NCBI RefSeq assembly: GCF_022807995.1
Contig: NZ_CP094351.1
Coordinates: 3,441,001 to 3,505,000, forward strand
Direction: 5' to 3'
Length of the DNA stretch: 64,000 nt
From: Pseudomonas orientalis
GTDB taxonomy: Bacteria; Pseudomonadota; Gammaproteobacteria; Pseudomonadales; Pseudomonadaceae
Each line of letters opens with the position of its first letter. The stretch's first letter is position 1. Shown piece by piece: positions 36,928-45,216 of the stretch. The notes beneath the pieces were generated by a model. That model had not been told where the DNA came from. It searched no databases and worked only from the letters and a program-made list of their open reading frames with translations. The position numbers and the translations under genes are program-made.

Positions 36928-37680
36928 TCAGAACGCGATACCGACCTTGAATCCATACTCGTCACGCTTGAGCTTGGTGTTGTCGGCTACATAGGAGTCG
37001 TCATCGAGCTTGTACTCGGTACGGGTGTAGTACAGGCCCGCCATCACCGGCAGGTTGCCCTTCTGGTTCATCAACAGGCTGACTTCGGCGTAAGGGTTGG
37101 TGCGGTCCTTGAGGTCCACGCTGTCGCTGCCGACGCCGTCCACTTTGAGTTTGGCGCGGCCATCGATGGTATGACGGGCGCCGGCTTCAACGCGCAGGGT
37201 CATGTCATCGAACTGGTGGTTGTAGCCCAGGGCGGCCTTGGCGAACGGCGACTTGTTGGTGAGCTTCAGGTCGTAGCCATTGGTGTCCGGCTCGTAGCGG
37301 GTCCAGGTGTAGCCACCGCCGACAATCACGTCGACGAAGTTGCGCGCATCCAGCGCGGCACGCCAGCCGAGGTCGAGGTCGGCCTGGCCTTCCTTGAGCT
37401 TGTTATCGCTTTTCTCACCGTACTTGGCTTCGATACCGGCCTGGTAGATGAAGCCGGATTCAGCGGTGAGCTTGTTGCCGAAGTTGTAGAACAGGCCCGC
37501 CTCGGGCATGTGGTCCTTGTCGCTTTCGCTACCGCCTTCGAGTTTGAAGTCGTTATAGCTGCCGAGGATCCCGAAGGTGGAAATCGGGTCGGTCGACGGT
37601 GCCGCCAACGCCACGGTTGGCGTCGCCACCAGGGCCAGCCACGAGGCGTTCTTGAGGAATTTTCCGAATAGTTTGGACAT
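36928..37680 (-). CDS. Outer-membrane beta-barrel protein, function unknown
   Basis: The 250-residue exported protein has a signal peptide ending in VALAAP near residue 27. Alternating amphipathic strands follow (FGILGSYNDFKLEGG, YGFKVGIAF), and it ends in Phe, the BAM recognition signal of outer-membrane barrels. Charged turns (GSESDKDHM, DSVDLKDRTN) are likely surface loops. It resembles OmpW-size eight- to ten-strand barrels but I do not recognise a named family. It is a single gene with its promoter in the 230-base gap upstream. Confidence 0.78.
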   Translation of the reverse strand: MSKLFGKFLKNASWLALVATPTVALAAPSTDPISTFGILGSYNDFKLEGGSESDKDHMPEAGLFYNFGNKLTAESGFIYQAGIEAKYGEKSDNKLKEGQADLDLGWRAALDARNFVDVIVGGGYTWTRYEPDTNGYDLKLTNKSPFAKAALGYNHQFDDMTLRVEAGARHTIDGRAKLKVDGVGSDSVDLKDRTNPYAEVSLLMNQKGNLPVMAGLYYTRTEYKLDDDSYVADNTKLKRDEYGFKVGIAF

Positions 37681-37911
37681 CGTTTAAATCTCCATTTTTG
37701 AGCGGGCAAAGTATTCAGGAATCGGTTCGAACCTTGGCGCCAGCAAAAAGTTCGAACGAATTTGCACCAAAATGGAGAAAAAACGGTTCAGCGAAGGCTC
37801 TAGTTCAATACTCTTGAGGCGCCACTCTACCGCGCCTGGAGGCGAATTGTGATTTTGAATGAACCTTTACGCGCGCCAGCCTATCCATCTATAACAAGAC
37901 AGGGAGGCAAC

Positions 37912-38148
37912 ATGAGTACCGCTAAAATCTACACCATCAACTATCAATTACACGGTAAACCCAAGTCTTTCGTCGTGCGCGCAGAGGTGATGAACAGCAC
38001 CGAAGCCTGGCATTGGGCGGCTGTCGACGCCGACATCGCGCACGTCAGCCGCATCGGTCGCGTGGGGCATGAGCAGGTAAAAAAAACCACCCGGCCCTGG
38101 GCGGAAAAATACGGCATCACCGATGTGAGCTGGAACCCTCCAAAATAA
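37912..38148 (+). CDS. Small conserved Pseudomonas protein (DUF6555-like)
   Basis: The 78-residue protein MSTAKIYTINYQLHGKPKSF... ends VSWNPPK, after an excellent AGGGAGG ribosome site. It has beta-rich N-terminal sequence, then an amphipathic helix (STEAWHWAAVDADIAHVSRI). Proteins like this are widespread in Pseudomonas without known function; the DUF number is from memory. No operon partner. Confidence 0.72.
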   Translation: MSTAKIYTINYQLHGKPKSFVVRAEVMNSTEAWHWAAVDADIAHVSRIGRVGHEQVKKTTRPWAEKYGITDVSWNPPK

Positions 38149-38167
38149 ACAAAGCCCTATAAACAAA

Positions 38168-38186
38168 GCCCCGCACATTGCGGGGC
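38168..38186. terminator. Hairpin between convergent small genes
   Basis: GCCCCGC, loop ACATT, GCGGGGC. On the minus strand it is followed by TTTGTTTAT, so it best serves the minus-strand gene ending at 38192. Just before it a 14-base unit (ATAAACAAAGCCCT) is tandemly repeated at the end of the plus-strand gene. Confidence 0.65.
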
Positions 38187-38191
38187 CTGGT

Positions 38192-38386
38192 TCACTTCTT
38201 CAAGTCGCCCAACGGATCGTAGGGCGGCTTTTTTTCCGCTTGCTTTTGCTTGTCCAGCGGCGCAATGGCCGGGCCAATGGGATCGACCTGCGGGTCAGCC
38301 ACATCCGGCGAATCGGGATCGAATCCCAGTTCATCCTTGCCAGTGGCGTGTTCGTCGGAACGCGGGCCGTTCGGGGGATTGCTCAT
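38192..38386 (-). CDS. Small hydrophilic, Pro/Asp-rich protein
   Basis: The 64-residue protein begins MSNPPNGPRSDEHATGKDEL and ends PLGDLKK, with an AAGGAGG ribosome site immediately upstream. It is rich in Pro, Asp and Lys and predicted to be disordered; it has no membrane or signal segment. It follows a 59-residue protein of similar character after 14 bases, so the two form a small operon. I do not recognise a function; stress-related disordered proteins look like this. Confidence 0.68.
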   Translation of the reverse strand: MSNPPNGPRSDEHATGKDELGFDPDSPDVADPQVDPIGPAIAPLDKQKQAEKKPPYDPLGDLKK

Positions 38387-38400
38387 ACAGACCTCCTTGC

Positions 38401-38580
38401 TTACAGCGGTCGGGCTTTGTCGTGGAGGTTTTCCAGGTCGTGTTCGGCCTGCTCCACGTCGTCGTTGGTCTGGCGCTCGGCCGGATCGTTAGGGCGCAGC
38501 GCATCGTTATCGCGCTCCTCTTCACCGGGCGTGCGATCGGGATCGGGCGTGCCAGGCGGCGGTTGCTTGTGTTCGGACAT
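38401..38580 (-). CDS. Small acidic hydrophilic protein
   Basis: The 59-residue protein begins MSEHKQPPPGTPDPDRTPGE and ends LENLHDKARPL, encoded from the ATG at 38580 to the TAA at 38401. It is almost entirely charged or Pro residues, with a short Glu/Asp-rich helix (TNDDVEQAEHDLENLHDKA). It overlaps no better reading frame and sits directly upstream of the 64-residue gene. The function is unknown. Confidence 0.65.
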   Translation of the reverse strand: MSEHKQPPPGTPDPDRTPGEEERDNDALRPNDPAERQTNDDVEQAEHDLENLHDKARPL

Positions 38581-38694
38581 GATGGCTTACCTCATGATGG
38601 CTTCACGGATTTAGAGGAAACACCGTTGGCCATCGTTCAACTTGATTGCTTGAAGCATGAGAAGATGCCCGCCCGTGCTGGAGACCTGACCCGA

Positions 38695-39216
38695 ATGTTC
38701 GAACTCAAAACCTGTGACCCCGCTCTCTATCGAAAACAAACCCGCCGCAGCACGCTGATTATCGCCGTGGTATTCCTGACCCTGGCCATGTTGCTGTCGA
38801 GCCTGGCGGTGATGCTGTTCGGTGAGCCTGGCGGGGACAACTTTCGCTTCAATGTCGGCGGTGTATTTGCCGGGGTGTTGATCACTGTCGGGTTGGTGCG
38901 CGGCCCTTTCTGGCGCCAGCCCTGGCTCGCACCGGCGGTCTACGGCTGGCAGCTCAAGCGCAGCCTGATGAGCGTGACCAATGTGATGCACAAGGTCAGC
39001 GAACAGGTGCAGGCCGGTGACCCGAACGCTATCAAAGTGTTGCGCTTCTACCACTTGGCGCTGACACAGATGCATGCCCTGGATGCCAACTCCAGCGCCC
39101 AGGCGCAACTGGTCGGTGAGGTCGAGGCACACAAGGCCAGGATGCAGGCGTTGGGGATTGATACCGACCAAACCCACCTCGATCCGGCTTGGCTGGAGAG
39201 CCTTGAAAACCGGTGA
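38695..39216 (+). CDS. DUF3087 family membrane protein
   Basis: The 173-residue protein begins MFELKTCDPALYRKQTRRS. Two transmembrane segments at about 20-45 and 55-75 are followed by a cytosolic helical domain (QLKRSLMSVTNVMHKVSEQV, VLRFYHLALTQMHALDAN). The arrangement matches the DUF3087 family, whose role is unknown. The start was chosen at the ATG preceded by GGAGACC; the open frame upstream (from 38422) overlaps the small acidic gene and is not homologous. Confidence 0.8.
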   Translation: MFELKTCDPALYRKQTRRSTLIIAVVFLTLAMLLSSLAVMLFGEPGGDNFRFNVGGVFAGVLITVGLVRGPFWRQPWLAPAVYGWQLKRSLMSVTNVMHKVSEQVQAGDPNAIKVLRFYHLALTQMHALDANSSAQAQLVGEVEAHKARMQALGIDTDQTHLDPAWLESLENR

Positions 39217-39243
39217 GCACTGCGTATGTGCCATTCACAAGCG

Positions 39244-40608
39244 CTAGACAGTTCGTTTATAGGGCAATAAACGCAGCCCACTGGCGACAGCACCGATCAG
39301 CGCGAACACGCAACCCAGCCACAATGCCGAGGCTGGACCACTGTCCACAAACAGATGGAAACACAAGGCGACCAATGATGCGCCCAGAGTCTGGCCCAGC
39401 AACCGCGAGATCGCCACGATGCCACTGGCCCCGCCGCTGCGCGCCAAGGGTGCGCTGGTCATCAGCGCCTTGAGGTTGGGCGACTGGAAAAAGCCGAAGC
39501 CGGCGCCACACAAGGCCATGCGCCAGCCGATATCGAAGGCCGAGGCATCATTGCTCAAAGTCGCCAGCGCGGCCATGCCAACGCTGAGCATCAACAAACC
39601 AATGCCGCACAGCAGACCCAGTGACACGCGGTCAGCCAGGCGCCCCGCCACCAGGGCCATGACCGCCACAACGGCCGGCCACGGTGTCATCAGAAAGCCA
39701 GTCTCCACCTGGCTGTGGCCCAGCGCCGACTGCAACAGGAACGGCAATGCAACAAACGCCAGGCCCTGGGCACTGAAGGCGCAGATGGCCGTCAGCGAGG
39801 ACAACGCAAACACCGGGCGTTTGAACAGGTCCATCGCCAGCATCGGCGCCGGATGCCCAGCCTCGCGGCGCAGCAATAAAGCGCCAAACACCAGCGCCAG
39901 CGCGATGAGCCCCAGGGTCAGCGCGCCCCGTGCGCCATGCACGGCGGCGCCCAACCCCAGCACCAGCAAGGCGAACAACCCGGCACATAACAGCGCCGCC
40001 AACCGATCAAACGCGTGCCCGGTGATCGGCAGCGTCGGTAACGAGCGCAGGCCCAGGCCCAAGGCAAGCAGCCCCAGTGGCACATTGATCAGGTACAGCC
40101 AATGCCAACTGGCCACTGAGAGAATCGCCGACGCAGCGGTGGGCCCCAGGGTGAATGCCAACCCCACCACCAGCGAGTTATAGCCCAGGCCACGCCCAAG
40201 CATTTTTGAGGGGTAGATATGCCTCAGCAAGGCGGTGTTGACGCTCATCAGCGCCGCCGCCCCAAGGCCCTGCGCCACCCGTGCAGCGGTAAGCGTCAGC
40301 AGCGAATCGGCCAGCCCGCACAATAACGACGAAACGATAAACAGCAGCAACCCGCCGAGGTACACGCGGCGATGCCCCAGCACATCGCTCAGGGAAGCAA
40401 ACGGCAGCACCGTCGCGATAATCGCCAACTGATAGGCGTTGACCACCCAGATCACCGACGCCGAGTCAGTCCCGATACCCTCTGCCAGCGTCGGCAAGGC
40501 GGTATTGACGATGGCCGTGTCCAGCGTCGCCATGCCGATTCCCAGGGAAAGGGCAATCACGGCCGGTAAGCGCTTATCGAGGGGTAGCCCATCGGCAACA
40601 GAAGGCAT
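39244..40608 (-). CDS. MFS transporter, DHA2 (14-helix) drug-exporter type
   Basis: The 454-residue inner-membrane antiporter is of the EmrB/QacA type. The first helix holds the DHA2 motif LDTAIVNTALPTLAEGIG. Motif A (SLSDVLGHRRVY) follows helix 2, with about 14 helices in all. ATG 40608 (MPSVADGLPLDKRLP) is preferred over an in-frame ATG 30 bases upstream. No membrane-fusion partner or regulator is adjacent, so the substrate is unknown. Confidence 0.87.
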   Translation of the reverse strand: MPSVADGLPLDKRLPAVIALSLGIGMATLDTAIVNTALPTLAEGIGTDSASVIWVVNAYQLAIIATVLPFASLSDVLGHRRVYLGGLLLFIVSSLLCGLADSLLTLTAARVAQGLGAAALMSVNTALLRHIYPSKMLGRGLGYNSLVVGLAFTLGPTAASAILSVASWHWLYLINVPLGLLALGLGLRSLPTLPITGHAFDRLAALLCAGLFALLVLGLGAAVHGARGALTLGLIALALVFGALLLRREAGHPAPMLAMDLFKRPVFALSSLTAICAFSAQGLAFVALPFLLQSALGHSQVETGFLMTPWPAVVAVMALVAGRLADRVSLGLLCGIGLLMLSVGMAALATLSNDASAFDIGWRMALCGAGFGFFQSPNLKALMTSAPLARSGGASGIVAISRLLGQTLGASLVALCFHLFVDSGPASALWLGCVFALIGAVASGLRLLPYKRTV

Positions 40609-40724
40609 GAACAATCCGCACAGGTGGCAAGGGTGCACAGATTACGGCCAGTGCGGATTTTTTTCAGCGCTCATTGGCGTGGCTGTCAATTTTTTCATGT
40701 TCGCCACGGCCGGCCAGGCCCACC

Positions 40725-41114
40725 TCAAAAAGTAATTTGAAGCGTGGTAATGGGCGGCTGCATGCAACGATTGCAGGCCAACTTGTCAGCCGCCATGTTC
40801 GGATTCCAGGGGCCGATCACGCCGTCGCGCTTGCCGTTGTCATCCACTGAGTCCAGCTCATCCATGACGTTGTCACGCTTGCGCACTTCGCGGGCCAGTT
40901 GGATTTCATTATCTTTCTGCGCGTCACCTGTCAGCGAGCGTCCCGCCACTTCACGGATTTTATCCGTGGTTGCGTTCGGGGTCGTCGCGTGCTTGAACGC
41001 CTGGAAGTTGTCACCAACCGCCCTGGCCAGATCCGAGTCCGACATTTTCGAGTAATCACTGGTGGACGGTCCTGGCGGTGAGACGGGCGACACGGAAATT
41101 CTTACGATCTCCAT
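40725..41114 (-). CDS. HrpL-regulon candidate: small possible type III secreted protein
   Basis: The 129-residue protein begins MEIVRISVSPVSPPGPSTSD. It has a Ser/Pro-rich N-terminal 20 residues, no signal peptide and no membrane segment. A helical middle follows (DLARAVGDNFQAFKHATT, DNEIQLAREVRKRDNVMDEL), then an EF-hand-like loop DSVDDNGKRDGVIG and a Cys-x-x-Cys tail (ACNRCMQPP). ATG 41114 follows AAGGAG. A perfect hrp box ends 36 bases upstream (41151-41179), so transcription by sigma factor HrpL is very likely if the strain has one. I do not recognise the family; an effector, harpin-like helper or regulon protein are all possible. Confidence 0.75.
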   Translation of the reverse strand: MEIVRISVSPVSPPGPSTSDYSKMSDSDLARAVGDNFQAFKHATTPNATTDKIREVAGRSLTGDAQKDNEIQLAREVRKRDNVMDELDSVDDNGKRDGVIGPWNPNMAADKLACNRCMQPPITTLQITF

Positions 41115-41150
41115 GGTTGAGTTCTCCTTGAAGTTTGATGGGGTCGCTCT

Positions 41151-41179
41151 TAGGTGGCGGGCGACCATAGCTCGGTTCC
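41151..41179 (-). promoter_or_regulatory. hrp box (HrpL-dependent promoter)
   Basis: On the minus strand: GGAACC, 16 bases, CCACCTA. This exactly matches the P. syringae-type hrp box GGAACC-N15/16-CCACNNA used by ECF sigma factor HrpL for type III secretion genes. It is intergenic, correctly oriented and 36 bases from the ATG of the 129-residue gene. Confidence 0.85.
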
Positions 41180-41200
41180 AGAAACCTCAAGGGCGGGCGA

Positions 41201-42082
41201 TCATCTTTGGATTGGCGTCGCCTGAGTGATTGCGCTCAGATCCAAACGCCCTTCTTTCAAAGGCGGGCACCAATAATAGCCACCGGTCAACGGTGTGCTG
41301 ATGCGATACAAACCATCGACAATCCCATCTTCCAGTCCACTCATGCGGCGCAGTTGCGCTTCGAATGCGTCGAAGGAACGCCCGAACGCGAGAAACATCA
41401 GCCCCGCCTGGCCGTTCTCGGCCCACGGCATCGAACGACGCACCACGAACGCCTGCGGGGTGAAGCTTTCCTGGGCGGTGCGTTTGGTGTGGGCGGATGC
41501 GGGGGCGTCGTCGAGCTCTTCGTTGTCGCCATGGCGACGGCCGATGATGTGGTCGCGCTCCTGGGCCGGTAGCGCAGCGAAACCGTCAAGATCGTGCTGC
41601 CACTGCTGGATGGCCGCGAAGCTGGCGCCGCCGTGTGTGAAGGCCGCTTCGACGGCCGCGTCATCGTGAGGGTTCTCGGTGCCGTCCTCGTAGTCGGTCA
41701 GGTCGAAACCGGTCTTGTAGCGAAAGCCTTCGGTCATCTGCACCAGGCGCAACGCCGGCGCCAGGGCTTTTTCGAACACGCGGCTGCGCAACAGCAATTC
41801 TCCACGGTCCGCGCCATGCAGCCATACCCACAGGGCCTGTTGCGTAGACGGGTTATGCGCGCCCGGGCCGCTGACGGCCGGGAAGCTGCGCATCCCTTCG
41901 ATGCTTGCGCGCAGCGCGGTTACCAGGGGCTCACCGAAACCGACCACCGCCGCTGAATCCGTCAACTGCACCAGCGCGTCCAGCGCCGCGGGCAAGGCAT
42001 CCAGGGACTCGAGGGCAAAAAACAGGTGGCGTGCCTGCAACGGCACGGGTGCGGCAAGAATGCCCGGCTGGTAGTGACTCAT
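41201..42082 (-). CDS. DyP-type heme peroxidase (YfeX-like)
   Basis: The 293-residue dye-decolorising-type peroxidase has DLTDYEDGTENPHDDAAVEA, the GxxDG-type distal motif with catalytic Asp. A likely proximal heme His lies in APASAHTKRTA, and the distal Arg in FVVRRSMPWAENGQAG, near LMFLAFGRSFDAFEAQLRRM. There is no Tat or Sec signal, so it should act in the cytosol as in the YfeX group. ATG 42082 (MSHYQPGILAAP) is favoured over upstream in-frame codons because family homology starts there. Confidence 0.9.
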   Translation of the reverse strand: MSHYQPGILAAPVPLQARHLFFALESLDALPAALDALVQLTDSAAVVGFGEPLVTALRASIEGMRSFPAVSGPGAHNPSTQQALWVWLHGADRGELLLRSRVFEKALAPALRLVQMTEGFRYKTGFDLTDYEDGTENPHDDAAVEAAFTHGGASFAAIQQWQHDLDGFAALPAQERDHIIGRRHGDNEELDDAPASAHTKRTAQESFTPQAFVVRRSMPWAENGQAGLMFLAFGRSFDAFEAQLRRMSGLEDGIVDGLYRISTPLTGGYYWCPPLKEGRLDLSAITQATPIQR

Positions 42083-42220
42083 GTGAACTCCTTCAGGAAA
42101 GCCGCGCAGTTTATCCCGAAGCACCCGCAATGCGCAGGGGAAAGCGCGCAAGCCTTGCCACAGAGCCCTGGTATGGGTGACTCTCTAGTCATGTTTTGCA
42201 ACTATTCCAGGGGTAGCGCC

Positions 42221-43837
42221 ATGACCACCAGCAACCTGCTCACCGAGCTGTTTCCCTCCACGCTCGCCGATATCCCGGAGCAATTTCGCCTGGGTGCGCC
42301 GATTGAACAGCGTGATTACCTGGTCGATGGCCAGTTGCGGGTGTGGAATGGCCCGCTGGCCCGCGTGCAGAGCCCTGTGCAACTGGGCAACGAACGCGTG
42401 CACATCGGCAGCACGCCGCTGCTGGACGCCGAGACCGCCCTCACCGCCCTCGACGCCGCCGTGCGCGCCTATGACCGGGGCCAGGGCGAGTGGCCGACCC
42501 TGCGTGTGGCCGAGCGCATCCAGCATGTGGAAGCCTTCCTGCGACGCATGCGCGAACAGCGCGACGCGGTGGTCAAGCTGCTGATGTGGGAGATCGGCAA
42601 GAACCTCAAGGACTCACAGAAAGAGTTCGACCGCACCTGCGACTACATCACCGACACCATCAACGCCCTCAAGGAACTCGACCGCCGCAGCAGCCGCTTC
42701 GAGCTGGAGCAGGACACCCTTGGGCAAATCCGTCGCGTGCCCCTGGGTGTGGCGCTATGCATGGGGCCTTACAACTATCCGCTGAACGAAACGTTCACCA
42801 CGCTGATCCCGGCGCTGATCATGGGCAATACCGTGGTGTTCAAGCCGGCCAAGCTCGGCGTGCTGTTGATCCGCCCGTTGCTGGAGGCGTTTCGCGACAG
42901 TTTCCCGGCCGGGGTGATCAACGTGATCTACGGCAGCGGCCGTGAAACCGTGAGCGCGCTGATGGCCAGCGGCAAGATCGATATCTTTGCCTTCATCGGC
43001 ACCAACAAGGCCGCCAGCGACCTGAAAAAACTGCACCCCAAACCCCACCGCTTGCGCGCCGCATTGGGCCTGGATGCGAAAAACCCGGGCATCGTGCTGC
43101 CGGAGGTCGACCTCGACAACGCGGTCAGCGAAGCGCTCACCGGCTCGCTGTCGTTCAACGGCCAGCGCTGCACCGCGCTGAAGATCCTGTTTGTGCATGA
43201 GGCTGTGGTCGACAGCTTTATCGAAAAATTCAACGCCAGGCTGGCGACGCTGAAACCCGGCATGCCCTGGGATGACGGCGTGGCGCTGACCCCGCTGCCG
43301 GAAGTGGGCAAGGTGGATTACCTCAACGAGCTGGTGGCCGATGCCGCACAGCACGGCGCCCGGGTGGTGAATGCCAACGGCGGTGCGAGCCGTGGGTCAT
43401 TCTTCTATCCGGCGGTGCTGTACCCGGTGAACCCGCAGATGCGCATGTACCACGAGGAGCAATTCGGCCCGGTGGTGCCGATCGTGCCTTACCGTGATCT
43501 GGAAACGGTGATCGACTATGTACTGGACTCGGACTTCGGCCAGCAACTGAGTCTGTTCGGCACCAACGCGGTTGAGATCGGACGGCTGGTAGATACGTTC
43601 GCCAATCAGGTCGGCCGGATCAATATCAACGCCCAGTGCCAACGCGGGCCGGATACCTTCCCCTTCAACGGGCGCAAGAACTCGGCCGAGGGTACGTTGT
43701 CGGTACATGACGCGCTGCGCGTGTTCTCGATCCGCACCCTGGTGGCCACCAAGTTCCAGGAGAGCAACAAGGCGTTGCTCGGCGATATCCTGCGCAACCG
43801 TGACTCAAGCTTTATCAGCACCGACTACATCTTCTAA
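42221..43837 (+). CDS. Aldehyde dehydrogenase, GapN-like (NADP-dependent glyceraldehyde-3-phosphate type)
   Basis: The 538-residue ALDH-fold enzyme has MGPYNYPLNETFTTLIPALI, nucleotide-binding GNTVVFKPAK and catalytic Cys C317 in FNGQRCTALK. EEQFGPVVPIVPY, QCQRGPDTFPFNGRKNS and a C-terminal extension follow. Pseudomonas annotations name such proteins non-phosphorylating GAPDH. The usual LELGGKNP motif reads LGLDAKNP here, so the general-base Glu position is Gly (G283). ATG 42221 follows CAGGGGTAGCGCC. It is divergent from the DyP gene. Confidence 0.82.
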   Translation: MTTSNLLTELFPSTLADIPEQFRLGAPIEQRDYLVDGQLRVWNGPLARVQSPVQLGNERVHIGSTPLLDAETALTALDAAVRAYDRGQGEWPTLRVAERIQHVEAFLRRMREQRDAVVKLLMWEIGKNLKDSQKEFDRTCDYITDTINALKELDRRSSRFELEQDTLGQIRRVPLGVALCMGPYNYPLNETFTTLIPALIMGNTVVFKPAKLGVLLIRPLLEAFRDSFPAGVINVIYGSGRETVSALMASGKIDIFAFIGTNKAASDLKKLHPKPHRLRAALGLDAKNPGIVLPEVDLDNAVSEALTGSLSFNGQRCTALKILFVHEAVVDSFIEKFNARLATLKPGMPWDDGVALTPLPEVGKVDYLNELVADAAQHGARVVNANGGASRGSFFYPAVLYPVNPQMRMYHEEQFGPVVPIVPYRDLETVIDYVLDSDFGQQLSLFGTNAVEIGRLVDTFANQVGRININAQCQRGPDTFPFNGRKNSAEGTLSVHDALRVFSIRTLVATKFQESNKALLGDILRNRDSSFISTDYIF

Positions 43838-43856
43838 GATCACCTCGGTCAAAATA

Positions 43857-43950
43857 GGTGGGAGGGGGATTGCCCCCGAAAGCAGTGTGTCAGTCAGCAT
43901 GATTTTTACTGATCCACCGCTATCGGGGGCAAGCCCCCTCCCACACTGGA
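43857..43950. repeat. REPIN after the GapN-like gene
   Basis: Arms GTGGGAGGGGGATTGCCC and GGGCAAGCCCCCTCCCAC enclose a loop of about 45 bases. One base in the left arm (CTTG to ATTG) is changed from the common unit. Confidence 0.88.
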
Positions 43951-43987
43951 TCGGTTTGCCCTGGCTAACGAGACCCCCTTAATACCG

Positions 43988-45049
43988 ATGAACCTGCCCA
44001 TTTTTGCCCGGCGCCTGCTGCGGCCTCTGCTCGACCCGTACCGGCGCTATCGCCACGCCAAGCTGATCCACGCCGTGCGCGTGTCCATCGGCTTACTGGC
44101 GACGATCCTGCTGACCACCGGCCTCAACCTGCCCCATGGTGAATGGGCGTCGGTGACCATGCTGATCGTGATCGGCGGCTTGCAGCACCACGGCAATATC
44201 GGCAAGAAAGCCGTGGAGCGTGCCTACGGTACGCTGATCGGCGCCAGCGTCGGTTTGCTGCTGGTGGTGCAACAGGCCTACTTCGGCCAGCCATTCCTGA
44301 CCTACCTGCTGATGTCAGCGGTGTGCGGGTTCTTTTCTTACCACGCCATCGGCAAGGGCGGCTATATCGCGCTGCTGTCGGCGATCACGGTGTTTATCGT
44401 GGCGGGGCACGGCGACAATCCGATCTCCGATGGCCTGTGGCGCACCGTCGACATCCTGATCGGCATCGCGCTGGCCCTGGCGTTTTCCTTCGCCCTGCCG
44501 CTGTACGCGGTGTACTCGTGGCGCTACAACCTGGCCAGCGCCCTGCGCGATTGTGCGGCGATCTACAGCCGCATCATCAATGGCCAGTCGGTGACCGACG
44601 ATGAACACCTCAAGCTGCTCAACCGCTTGAACGCGGCGATGCTGCAACTGCGCTCGCTGATGCCGTCGGTGTCCAAGGAAGTGCGGATTTCCATGACCGA
44701 GCTGGACAAACTCCAGCGACACCTGCGCATGTGCATCAGCACCTTGGAAATTCTTGGCACTACCCGACCGGACCCACGCGATGAACAAGCCAGCGCCCGC
44801 ATGCGCCTGACGCTCAAGGCCGAACACCGGCAGATCCGGGTTCAGTTGGTGGGCATGGCACGGGCGCTGAAATCGGGTGTCACGGAGCGCCTGGACCGCC
44901 CTCAAAACACCAGCATTGTCCAGACACCATTGGATGCTCCCGTTTACAGCGCGCTGGACGGTTATCGATTGTTGACCGTGCAACTGGCGGCCAATGTGGA
45001 TCAGATGCGGCAGCGCCTGGCAAAAAGTGCCCCTCGCTGGAAAATTTAG
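43988..45049 (+). CDS. FUSC family inner-membrane protein
   Basis: The 353-residue protein has six predicted helices in residues 30-180 (HAVRVSIGLLATILLTTGLN, GEWASVTMLIVIGGLQHHGN) and the family motif VERAYGTLIGASVGLLLVV. A cytosolic helical half follows. FUSC/aromatic-acid-exporter proteins (AaeB, YccS relatives) are linked to efflux of aromatic acids. ATG 43988 is the first codon after the REPIN. No partner protein (AaeA-like) is next to it. Confidence 0.82.
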   Translation: MNLPIFARRLLRPLLDPYRRYRHAKLIHAVRVSIGLLATILLTTGLNLPHGEWASVTMLIVIGGLQHHGNIGKKAVERAYGTLIGASVGLLLVVQQAYFGQPFLTYLLMSAVCGFFSYHAIGKGGYIALLSAITVFIVAGHGDNPISDGLWRTVDILIGIALALAFSFALPLYAVYSWRYNLASALRDCAAIYSRIINGQSVTDDEHLKLLNRLNAAMLQLRSLMPSVSKEVRISMTELDKLQRHLRMCISTLEILGTTRPDPRDEQASARMRLTLKAEHRQIRVQLVGMARALKSGVTERLDRPQNTSIVQTPLDAPVYSALDGYRLLTVQLAANVDQMRQRLAKSAPRWKI

Positions 45050-45173
45050 CGTTCGCCATGGGCGTCAGTTTGGCTGCGTTAAGGTATTCACACTTTCTCT
45101 TACATATTTTTCACGTTTTATTCACAAGCCGGAACGTAGTGTGAAGCCTCATCCGTTACAAACGTTGCATATC

Positions 45174-45203
45174 AAGCCCGCCGCCCCAGCGGGCTTTTTT
45201 TTG
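45174..45203 (+). terminator. Rho-independent terminator after the FUSC gene
   Basis: AAGCCCGCC, short loop, GGCGGGCTT-like return arm (AGCGGGCTT) and eight Ts. It can also end the opposing tetR transcript. Confidence 0.85.
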
Positions 45204-45216
45204 CCCAGGATTTGGC

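Noticed and set aside
38130..38160. A second GGAACC that could start another hrp box
   Set aside because: No CCACNNA follows at 15-17 bases and it lies at the 3' end of a coding region.
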